From positions 189 through 6,240 of the forward strand of contig PEVQ01000259.1 of NCBI GenBank assembly GCA_002780205.1: 6,052 bases of DNA, in the 5' to 3' direction. The stretch is from Elusimicrobia bacterium CG06_land_8_20_14_3_00_38_11 (GTDB taxonomy: Bacteria > Elusimicrobiota > UBA8919). Positions 1-6,010 of the stretch are shown here, in pieces. The notes beneath the pieces are model-generated. The model made no database searches, was not told where the DNA came from, and saw nothing but the letters and a program-made list of their open reading frames with translations. Each line of letters opens with the position of its first letter. The first letter of the stretch is position 1. The translations under genes and the position numbers were made by a program.

Positions 1-648
1 ATAAAAATGGACTGGCGAGAAAATAATTCAGGAATTGACATGATTCTTACGAATAAATATTGTATTCTGATAGAGAAAGCAATGTTACCTGCTGGTGATT
101 ATGTTATTGGAGATGAAATTGTTGTTGAAAGAAAAACCACTATTGATTTTGCTCAATCAATTATTGACGGTCGTCTGTTCCATCAAGCAAAAAAAATGAA
201 TGAATTTTTTGATAGCGTGCTTTTTATTGTTGAAGGAAATAATTTATACAACCCTGGCATTAAGATTCACCCTAACGCTATAAAAGGAGCATTAGCAAGT
301 ATTGCGTTAAGATGGCATACACCGGTTCTTTTTTCTAATGACATTGAAGAAAGTGCTCTTATTTTATGGTTAATTACTAACCAGCATTATGAAATAAAGC
401 AGGAATTAACCTGCCGGCATGGATACAGGCCAAAAACATATCGTCGGCGGCAACTTTACATTCTACAGGGGTTGCCACAAGTGGGACCAAAATTAGCCAA
501 TAAATTACTTGATTATTTTGGTAGCGTAGAAAAGGTATTTACTGCTGCGGAGGAAGAATTAGTTAAAGTTGATAATCTGGGGAGGAAAAAGGCACAAAAA
601 ATTCGTATGTTAATTCGTGAGCAGAGAACTAAATACGAATCAGAATAA
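1..648 (+). CDS. ERCC4/XPF-type nuclease with C-terminal helix-hairpin-helix domain, 5'-partial
   Basis: This is a structure-specific endonuclease of the XPF/Hef/Mus81 ERCC4 superfamily; known members cut branched or flap DNA in repair. Counting from the ATG at 7, D2-x-R-E5 is the first acidic motif, followed by G30-D31, the signature E41-R42-K43 with D47, then SIIDGRLFHQ (51-60) and a VEG strand (75-77). Together these form an intact metal-dependent active site. A basic linker (about 136-148) leads to tandem helix-hairpin-helix motifs (152-204, with LPQVGPKLANKLL and NLGRKKAQKI), which usually bind DNA and dimerise. There is no helicase domain, so it resembles the nuclease half of archaeal Hef. 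The frame is open to base 1. In the family the D-x-R-E motif normally follows a short beta strand, which the upstream Ile-Lys-Met would supply, so I infer that the true start lies just left of the window. The gene ends with tandem stops TAA-TAG. Family assignment is strong; substrate and biological role are unknown. Confidence 0.9.
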   Translation: MKMDWRENNSGIDMILTNKYCILIEKAMLPAGDYVIGDEIVVERKTTIDFAQSIIDGRLFHQAKKMNEFFDSVLFIVEGNNLYNPGIKIHPNAIKGALASIALRWHTPVLFSNDIEESALILWLITNQHYEIKQELTCRHGYRPKTYRRRQLYILQGLPQVGPKLANKLLDYFGSVEKVFTAAEEELVKVDNLGRKKAQKIRMLIREQRTKYESE

Positions 649-737
649 TAGAATACAAAAAGTTTTGAAGGAAATAGCTGGGAAATAATACGTGAACCAT
701 TTTCAACTCTGTCCCCAAAAATTATCTGGAACTGGTA

Positions 738-765
738 TTGTTGCCGACATATTCATACATATAAT
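738..765 (+). promoter_or_regulatory. possible sigma-70-type promoter for the 318-residue membrane protein gene
   Basis: A perfect TATAAT (760-765) lies 16 bases after TTGTTG (738-743), a half-match to the -35 consensus. Transcription would start near 772 and give a leader of about 75 bases before the ATG at 847. It is in the gap after the nuclease gene, where a promoter is expected if the two genes are transcribed separately. TATAAT is common by chance in AT-rich DNA and the -35 box is weak, so this is only a candidate. Confidence 0.3.
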
Positions 766-804
766 CCCAAGGTATTGCCGACAATTTTTATCATTAGTCA
801 ATGA

Positions 805-811
805 GTTAAAC
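805..811 (+). other. GTTAAAC heptamer matching the integron core-site consensus
   Basis: This heptamer fits the GTTRRRY core (R') at which integron integrases cut between G and TT. It lies 35 bases before the ATG of the downstream gene, and the sequence resembles GTTAAAG at 1890, after that gene. If both are recombination points, the cassette would run from 806 to 1890. No paired inverse-core box or hairpin can be found upstream of it, so it could equally be an attI-type or secondary site, or chance. Confidence 0.25.
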
Positions 812-833
812 GCCATTTTGGTAATTAAGATGA

Positions 834-838
834 GAGGG
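834..838 (+). promoter_or_regulatory. Shine-Dalgarno GAGGG for the membrane protein gene
   Basis: GAGGG, within GAGAGGGAA, ends eight bases before the ATG at 847. That is good spacing and supports this start over the next in-frame ATG at 856. It is the only clear Shine-Dalgarno in front of a complete gene here: alaS and the downstream polytopic gene lack one. Confidence 0.6.
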
Positions 839-846
839 AAGCAATT

Positions 847-1803
847 ATGATTATAATGCTGATTGTTACCATAGCCGTTTTCTTTACTTTAACGGCTTTT
901 GTTTGGACTTGGATTGCATTATTTCTAGCCATTCTTTTCCTTATAGCTTGGTTGTTATTCAATTATAGGGCGGGAACAATTGGCTTAATAAACTCAAATC
1001 TCCGTGCATATTTTGTTGCACGGTCTCGAGGATTAAACGAGGATGAGGCTTTAGCGTGGGTCATCCGTTCAAGATACCCAATATCAGAGCAAAAGAGGAT
1101 GGAAGTTGAAAATCTATTCAGTGGTGAAGAAAGTCTTGATTCTGAGGAAGAAAGGGTGAAATCGCTCGTTTTTATGATATTTTGTTATGAGCAAGGAACA
1201 CCGCCCACTTTTGAGTTTACGCAAAAAATGCTTACTAAAATAGACGAAGCATACCAGTCTATGAGTAGGAAATACAGCACGTCGTCAAAAGCTGAGCAAA
1301 CCATCAAATCGATTGAAGACCAATATTTAAAGCTTAAAGAAACAAATCCTGGCATGGATGAACATTGGTACTTGGCTAATACTTGGCTACAACGATATAA
1401 ATCAACTCAGGAAGCTAAGAAAAAAGGACGTGGGCTAATGAATTTTATCTCTTACAAGGATACCTACCAATTTTCAATCCTTGAATCTCCGAAGTCCATT
1501 AGGGCATTAGCTCTCTTCATAGTATATAAGGAATTGCCAATGGAATCTGAAAAGTATGCTTTGGAGTTTTCAGAAATTTGTAAAACGGTTGTAAAAAGCC
1601 AGCAAGATAATACATTCCTCCCAACTTACAAGAAGAATAATCCAAAGACTTGGAAGAAATCACAAAAGGAAGAAGATCCAGATTTCAAAGGTGCTGAGAA
1701 TTTAAACTGGTTGATAAAAGGGCTCGAATTCAAGCATGAACATCCAGAGGAAGCAAAGAAAATACTCAAAGAAGCATTTCTTGAAGATATAGATGAAGAA
1801 TGA
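847..1803 (+). CDS. hypothetical protein with two N-terminal membrane segments and a large soluble domain
   Basis: I do not recognise the family and assign no function. Residues 2-41 are almost wholly hydrophobic and split at V19-W-T-W22, suggesting a two-helix membrane hairpin (about 2-19 and 22-40) rather than a cleaved signal peptide. The remaining roughly 275 residues are soluble, helical-looking and rich in Lys and Glu, with an RSRYPISEQKR segment near 74-84, a stretch compatible with short helical repeats at 90-200, and an acidic end (EDIDEE). If the termini are cytoplasmic, the protein would be an inner-membrane-anchored cytoplasmic domain. The ATG at 847 has a good Shine-Dalgarno and gives the full hydrophobic hairpin. 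The stop is ten bases before an attC-like inverted repeat, the arrangement seen in integron cassettes. Coding is supported by length, codon-position regularity and a sensible domain layout. Membrane anchoring of unknown cassette proteins is common, so context does not define the function. Confidence 0.85.
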   Translation: MIIMLIVTIAVFFTLTAFVWTWIALFLAILFLIAWLLFNYRAGTIGLINSNLRAYFVARSRGLNEDEALAWVIRSRYPISEQKRMEVENLFSGEESLDSEEERVKSLVFMIFCYEQGTPPTFEFTQKMLTKIDEAYQSMSRKYSTSSKAEQTIKSIEDQYLKLKETNPGMDEHWYLANTWLQRYKSTQEAKKKGRGLMNFISYKDTYQFSILESPKSIRALALFIVYKELPMESEKYALEFSEICKTVVKSQQDNTFLPTYKKNNPKTWKKSQKEEDPDFKGAENLNWLIKGLEFKHEHPEEAKKILKEAFLEDIDEE

Positions 1804-1811
1804 CCAAAACA

Positions 1812-1899
1812 GCGTCTAACAGCGTGTATCTGGTTCGGGCTAACGCCATCGTCCAAATCGCTTTCAGCGACTCCAGATACACGCAACCCGTTAAAGCGC
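1812..1899 (+). other. attC-like imperfect inverted repeat (putative integron recombination site)
   Basis: An 88-base inverted repeat. The inner arms GCGTGTATCTGG (1822-1833) and CCAGATACACGC (1873-1884) are perfect 12-bp complements. Outside them, TAAC (1817-1820) pairs with GTTA (1890-1893) and GCG (1812-1814) with CGC (1897-1899), separated by asymmetric unpaired patches (1 against 5 bases, 2 against 3). The left end GTCTAAC (1814-1820) fits the attC R'' consensus RYYYAAC. The right end GTTAAAG (1890-1896) fits R' GTTRRRY except at its last base. Within the 39-base loop is a small hairpin (TCGCT-TTC-AGCGA, 1858-1870). Size, orientation relative to the upstream gene, and an unpaired spacer between outer and inner boxes all fit attC. 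Against it: the inner stem shows no extrahelical bases, and no integrase or second attC is present. No T-tract follows, so it is not a standard intrinsic terminator. It ends 12 bases before the alaS ATG. Confidence 0.55.
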
Positions 1900-1911
1900 A
1901 CCAAGTAATTT

Positions 1912-4527
1912 ATGACAACTAACGAAATTAGAAAAAAGTTTTTAAAGTTTTTTGAGGAAAAAAAACACACCGTTTTTAAGAGCGACTCGCTGGTGCCCTC
2001 TTCCGACCCGACGCTGCTTTTTACATCGGCGGGGATGGTGCAGTTCAAAAATTATTTTTTAGGCAACCAAAAAATCAAAAGCGATTACCAGCGGGCGGCA
2101 TCGGTACAGAAATGTTTCAGGACATCCGATATAGAAAATGTGGGACATACCGCAAGACATCTCACTTTTTTTGAGATGCTCGGCAATTTTTCATTCGGCG
2201 ATTATTTTAAAAAAGAGGCGATTTCGTGGGCTTGGGAATTTTTAACCTCTGAACTTAAAATGGACAAAGACAAACTTTACGCTTCCGTCTACAAAGACGA
2301 CGATGAGGCATACAAAATCTGGCAAAAAATCCTACCTTTAAACAAAATTGTAAAATTAGGCGAGGCGTCAAACTTTTGGCAGATGGGTGAAACCGGACCC
2401 TGCGGGCCCTGTTCTGAAATTTTATACGATACCGGAATCGGAAACGGCTGCGGGAAAAAAACCTGCGGGCCGGGATGCGACTGCGACAGATATATTGAGA
2501 TTTGGAACCTTGTGTTCACGCAGTTTGACAAGCAAGCCGACGGCACATTAAAAAATCTTCCGCAAAAAAATATTGATACCGGTATGGGACTTGAACGGCT
2601 GGCGGCCGTGGTTCAGAATGCAAAAACAAATTTTGAAATTGATGAAATTAAAAGAATTATAAGTTTTATAAAAAACATTGCACAGACGGAAAATGATGTT
2701 TCAACGAAAATTATAGCCGACCACTGCCGCGCAATCGCATTTCTTATTTCCGACGGCATTCTGCCTTCCAACGAAGGTCGGGGTTATGTTTTAAGAAGAA
2801 TTCTGCGCAGAGCGATTACTCACGGAAAAAAATTACAATTGGACAAACCTTTTCTTTACAAAATCACAGTTGAAGTGGTTGAGGTAATGAAACCGGCGTA
2901 TCCCGAACTGGATTCAAACCGCGAGCACATTGCAAGAATCGTAAAAATGGAGGAAGAAAAATTTTTACTGACACTGGAACGCGGGATAGAAATGCTTCAA
3001 GAACTAAAAAAAAATAAAAAGGCAATTTCCGGAAAAGATGCGTTTGTTTTATATGATACCTACGGTTTTCCGCTTGATTTAACTAAGGAACTTCTTAACG
3101 AATCCGGCATTTCTATAACGGATAAAAATGATTTTACGAATGAAATGGAGAAACAAAAAAATCGTTCCAAGTCATCATGGAAGGGTTCGGGAGATATTGA
3201 TATGAGCAATTATTTTGAACTTCACAAAAAATTCGGAGGCACCGTTTTCAAGGGTTATGATGAAACTTTTGCGACGACAACAATCATCGCGATAATAAAA
3301 AATGAAAAAATTATTGAGCAGGCAAAAGAAGGCGATGAAGCGGAAATAATCTTAAAAGAGACGCCTTTTTACCCGGAAATGGGAGGACAGGTGGGAGATA
3401 GAGGCAGGTTAATAGTCCGAAGTCCGAAGTCCGAAGTCCAAAGTCAAGCGGAAATAATTGACACGCAAAAACCGGTTGAAAACCTTATCATCCACAGAGC
3501 AAAAATCATAAAAGGCGTTATCAAAGCAGGGGAAACGGTTGATGCCGAAATTGATATTGATAGACGAAAAAATATTATGCGAAACCATACCGCGACCCAT
3601 CTTTTGCATAAGAGTTTAAGACAGATTATCGGCACGCATATTGTGCAGCGCGGCTCGCTCGTTTCAGACGACAGATTCAGATTCGATTTTTCACAACCGA
3701 CACAGTTAAAAAAAGAAGAACTTGCTTTAATAGAAAAACGCATCAACGAAAAAATTCTTGAAAATCTTAAGGTGACGACAAAAATTACAACGGTGGACGA
3801 GGCAAAAAAATTGGGAGCGCTCGCTTTGTTCGGCGAAAAATACGGCGAAAAAGTGCGTTGCGTTATTATTGGCAACGACGCTGCGCTAAAAAATCCGGAA
3901 AGCGTGGAACTGTGCGGCGGAACACATTGCAAATCAACGGGAGAAATCGGACAGTTTATAATTTTATCCGAAGGCAGTATTGGGAGCGGGCTTCGGCGTA
4001 TAGAGGCAATAACCGGAATAGAAGCATACAACTTTATGAAAAAACAGCGGGATACGATTGATGAAATGGCGGAGATATTGAAATCATCCCGGGCAGAAAT
4101 TGTTTCAAAACTCCAAAAACTCGCGGATGATAAAAAGAAACTTGAAAAAGGCATTTCAAAAACGTCGAAAATACAGGAAAACGATTTACTGAAAAACCTT
4201 AAGAAAATCAACGGAATAAAATTTCTGGCGGTGAAAACGGAAACAAAATCCATAGATGAACTCAGGAACACATCTGACAATCTGAAAAACAAAATCAAAT
4301 CAGGCATTGTAGTATTGGGTTCTATCATCAACGAAAAACCGACATTCATCGTGTCAATTACAAAAGACCTCACGGCAAAATTTGATGCCAGAATAATTGT
4401 GAAAGAAATATCAAAAATCATAGGAGGGGGCGGGGGAGGAAAAATTGACCTCGCACAAGCCGGTGGAAAAGATATTTCAAAATTGGATGAAGCGCTCTTA
4501 TCGGTAGAAAAAATTTTATGCAGATAA
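1912..4527 (+). CDS. alaS: alanine--tRNA ligase
   Basis: Charges tRNA-Ala with alanine using ATP in the cytoplasm and hydrolyses mischarged Ser- or Gly-tRNA-Ala. The 871 residues match the usual bacterial length of about 875. Class II motif 1 is at 26-51, motif 2 at about 69-98 (TARHLTFFEMLGNFSFGDYF), GPCGPCSEI at 162-170, a Cys-rich segment at about 178-192, and motif 3 GMGLERL at 224-230. The tRNA-binding segment EGRGYVLRRILRRA starts at 288. The editing domain keeps all four zinc ligands: H559 and H563 in HTATH, C668 and H672 in CGGTHC. A charged linker leads to the DHHA1 domain with a glycine run at 838-843. An in-frame TAA at 1906 fixes the ATG at 1912 as the first start, and MTTNEIRKKFLKFF is a typical N-terminus. 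No Shine-Dalgarno is evident. Residues 501-512 are encoded by a 7-bp tandem repeat lying between GDRGRL and the IIDTQK strand, apparently tolerated. The inverted repeat just upstream may lie in its leader. Confidence 0.98.
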   Translation: MTTNEIRKKFLKFFEEKKHTVFKSDSLVPSSDPTLLFTSAGMVQFKNYFLGNQKIKSDYQRAASVQKCFRTSDIENVGHTARHLTFFEMLGNFSFGDYFKKEAISWAWEFLTSELKMDKDKLYASVYKDDDEAYKIWQKILPLNKIVKLGEASNFWQMGETGPCGPCSEILYDTGIGNGCGKKTCGPGCDCDRYIEIWNLVFTQFDKQADGTLKNLPQKNIDTGMGLERLAAVVQNAKTNFEIDEIKRIISFIKNIAQTENDVSTKIIADHCRAIAFLISDGILPSNEGRGYVLRRILRRAITHGKKLQLDKPFLYKITVEVVEVMKPAYPELDSNREHIARIVKMEEEKFLLTLERGIEMLQELKKNKKAISGKDAFVLYDTYGFPLDLTKELLNESGISITDKNDFTNEMEKQKNRSKSSWKGSGDIDMSNYFELHKKFGGTVFKGYDETFATTTIIAIIKNEKIIEQAKEGDEAEIILKETPFYPEMGGQVGDRGRLIVRSPKSEVQSQAEIIDTQKPVENLIIHRAKIIKGVIKAGETVDAEIDIDRRKNIMRNHTATHLLHKSLRQIIGTHIVQRGSLVSDDRFRFDFSQPTQLKKEELALIEKRINEKILENLKVTTKITTVDEAKKLGALALFGEKYGEKVRCVIIGNDAALKNPESVELCGGTHCKSTGEIGQFIILSEGSIGSGLRRIEAITGIEAYNFMKKQRDTIDEMAEILKSSRAEIVSKLQKLADDKKKLEKGISKTSKIQENDLLKNLKKINGIKFLAVKTETKSIDELRNTSDNLKNKIKSGIVVLGSIINEKPTFIVSITKDLTAKFDARIIVKEISKIIGGGGGGKIDLAQAGGKDISKLDEALLSVEKILCR
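3414..3445 (+). repeat. 7-bp tandem repeat (AGTCCGA) within alaS
   Basis: Three exact AGTCCGA units (3414-3434) are followed by AGTCCAA and a partial AGTC, about 4.6 copies in all. Read in the alaS frame it gives VRSPKSEVQSQ, a low-complexity polar insert in the editing domain where relatives have a short loop. On the opposite strand it reads as FGLRTSDY-like peptide. From memory, that peptide recurs in annotations of repeat-rich uncultured bacteria, suggesting a dispersed genomic repeat that landed here in frame. Confidence 0.9.
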
Positions 4528-4552
4528 AATCGGATTATGAATTAAAGTCGTA

Positions 4553-4597
4553 TCTGTGTAATCGCAGTTGAAAATCCGTGTAATCTGCGTTCAAAAA
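4553..4597 (+). repeat. two-copy degenerate tandem repeat of about 22-23 bp between alaS and the next gene
   Basis: Copy one (4553-4574) and copy two (4575-4597) share the pattern TCyGTGTAATC, then GCrGTT, then a base and an A-run, with a one-base length difference and a few substitutions. The array fills most of the 71-base gap. It ends one base before the GTG start of the next gene, so it occupies that gene's translation initiation region. The GTGTAATC core resembles short intergenic repeats found in other AT-rich uncultured bacteria, from memory. Confidence 0.7.
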
Positions 4598-4598
4598 A

Positions 4599-5939
4599 GT
4601 GACTAACATAAAAAAACAAATTGTAATTATTTTTTTTGCGGGGCTAATATCTGCCCCTTTTTTCTTTTACAACAGATGGCAGGATGTGGACTTCTGGGGA
4701 CATCTTTTTTTCGGCAAGCAAATTGTTGAAACAAAAAATATTCCAAAAACGGATTTTTATTCATATACCGCTTACGGCAATAAATGGGTGAACCATGAAT
4801 GGTTATCGGAAGTTATTTTTTACTCAACATATAAAAAATTCGGCGACAAAGGACTGATATTTCTAAAAGTCATTTTGGGTATGATTACCGGCGGTTTTCT
4901 TTTTTCGACGATGCTCATCTATTCGTCAAATTACAAAACGCTGTTTTTAATTTATCTTTTTGAACTGCCGCTTGTTTTTCTCGGCGCATCTTTCAGACCG
5001 CAGATATTCACATATCTTTATCTTTCAATTTTCGGTCTTTTGCTTCATTTATACAAAAAAACCGAAAAATTACCGTTTCTGATTTTAATGTTCCCGACAA
5101 TGGTCCTGTGGTCAAACTCACACGGCGGATTTGTTGCGGGTTTATCTATTGCCCTAATCCTTCTTTTGGAAAAATTCAGCAGGAAGCATCTTTTTGTTAT
5201 TCTCGCACTTCCGCTTGCATCACTAATAACGCCCTACCATTTTAATCTTTGGAACGCGATATTTCGTGCAATTACAAATCCGCTTACCGCAAAATATATA
5301 ACCGAATGGGGCAAATTTACAATATCCGATTTCCCGCTCCTCGGCTGCTTATTCGTATTTATTGCGATTATTTCTGCTGTCAGTTCGCTAATTTATCTTT
5401 TCCAAAAAAAATATTTTTCCTTTTTGGTTATACTTATAAGTATCTTATTCGCAAGCAGATATTCAAGGCATATTCCCGTATTTGCAATAATTTCAGCGCC
5501 ATTTCTGGTACCGTTTTTTGAAAACATCAAAAAAAGATCAACCGTTATGATTTTAACTATTTCGGCATTTTTTCCATTTTTCCTATTGCTTTTTGCTCTA
5601 AAAAATCCATCGTTTGAAATAACGGATAATGGCAGGTTTCCCGCCAATGCAGTGAATTTTCTGAAAGAAAAAAAACTCGGCGGCAATATTTTTAACGAAT
5701 TCAACTGGGGCGAATATCTTATTTGGCAACTCTATCCGCAGTGCAAAGTTGCAATTGACGGCAGATATGATACTGTTTATCCCGTATCTTTCCTTAAAAA
5801 TTATTTTGAGAAATTTGAAACCTCCGCGAACACAGATTTTTTACTTTTGAAACCGCAAAGAAAAATTGATGTAAAGAAATGGCGGGAAATTTATAGCGAC
5901 AAAATTTCGGTTCTTTATACGAAAAAAGTTGACGAATAG
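4599..5939 (+). CDS. polytopic membrane protein, GT-C-like family of unknown substrate
   Basis: An integral inner-membrane protein with about ten to eleven hydrophobic segments (roughly 7-24, 85-107, 113-130, 135-152, 158-171, 176-190, 197-211, 246-268, 272-286, 292-307, 315-334) and a soluble C-terminal part of about 110 residues. After the first segment comes a conserved extracytoplasmic loop: DVDFWGHL (29-36), IPKTDFYSYT (48-57), WVNHEWLSE (63-71). Further family marks are WSNSHGGF (171-178), ASRYSRHIPVFAI (285-297), GNIFNEFNWGEYLIWQLYP (362-380) and AIDGRYDTVY (385-394). I recognise this combination from a widespread family usually annotated as hypothetical. The acidic loop after the first helix and the topology recall GT-C lipid-linked-sugar glycosyltransferases, so an envelope glycan role is inferred, not shown. 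Relatives are often longer, some with TPR tails; this one ends soon after the IDGR region. Start: GTG at 4599, chosen because an in-frame TAA lies at 4581 and no ATG is near; no Shine-Dalgarno. It may be cotranscribed with alaS. Confidence 0.85.
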   Translation: MTNIKKQIVIIFFAGLISAPFFFYNRWQDVDFWGHLFFGKQIVETKNIPKTDFYSYTAYGNKWVNHEWLSEVIFYSTYKKFGDKGLIFLKVILGMITGGFLFSTMLIYSSNYKTLFLIYLFELPLVFLGASFRPQIFTYLYLSIFGLLLHLYKKTEKLPFLILMFPTMVLWSNSHGGFVAGLSIALILLLEKFSRKHLFVILALPLASLITPYHFNLWNAIFRAITNPLTAKYITEWGKFTISDFPLLGCLFVFIAIISAVSSLIYLFQKKYFSFLVILISILFASRYSRHIPVFAIISAPFLVPFFENIKKRSTVMILTISAFFPFFLLLFALKNPSFEITDNGRFPANAVNFLKEKKLGGNIFNEFNWGEYLIWQLYPQCKVAIDGRYDTVYPVSFLKNYFEKFETSANTDFLLLKPQRKIDVKKWREIYSDKISVLYTKKVDE

Positions 5940-5982
5940 AAAAAAATAAGTAAAATATGTAATTACTAAGGGGAGCATAAAA

Positions 5983-6002
5983 TACTTTACATCCGTAAAG
6001 TA
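5983..6002 (+). other. perfect stem-loop downstream of the polytopic membrane protein gene
   Basis: TACTTTAC (5983-5990) and GTAAAGTA (5995-6002) form a perfect 8-bp stem with loop ATCC, 43 bases past the preceding stop. It could mark the transcript 3' end or shield mRNA. The stem is AT-rich and no T-run follows, so it is a poor intrinsic terminator. It may instead be part of the repeat that begins a few bases later. Confidence 0.4.
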
Positions 6003-6010
6003 CTTCGTCT

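Noticed and set aside
35..63. TTGACA followed 17 bases later by TATTGT, a promoter-like pair.
   Set aside because: It lies inside the conserved ERCC4 coding region, encoding the GIDMI segment, and the -10 match is partial. Coding constraint explains it better.
700..811. A second attC site ending at the GTTAAAC heptamer.
   Set aside because: I looked for an RYYYAAC box and complementary inner arms in the preceding 110 bases. Only a weak TCAACTC/GAGTTAA resemblance was found, with no stem.
1812..1899. The inverted repeat as an intrinsic transcription terminator.
   Set aside because: The loop is 39 bases and the downstream arm is followed by AACCCGTTAAAGCGC, not a T-tract.
1626..2048. A 140-codon minus-strand frame spanning the end of the membrane protein gene, the inverted repeat and the start of alaS.
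   Set aside because: It crosses two real genes and the palindrome, shows no recognisable motif, and arises from the complementary reading of known coding sequence.
3444..4421. A 325-codon open frame on the minus strand opposite alaS.
   Set aside because: It is a shadow of alaS: low-complexity Ser/Phe/Ile-rich translation with no domain, fully overlapped by an unambiguous conserved gene.
5249..5521. A 90-codon plus-strand frame inside the polytopic membrane protein gene, and minus-strand frames at 5393-5704 and 5794-6015.
   Set aside because: All overlap the conserved family motifs of the 446-residue protein in another frame and show no independent features.
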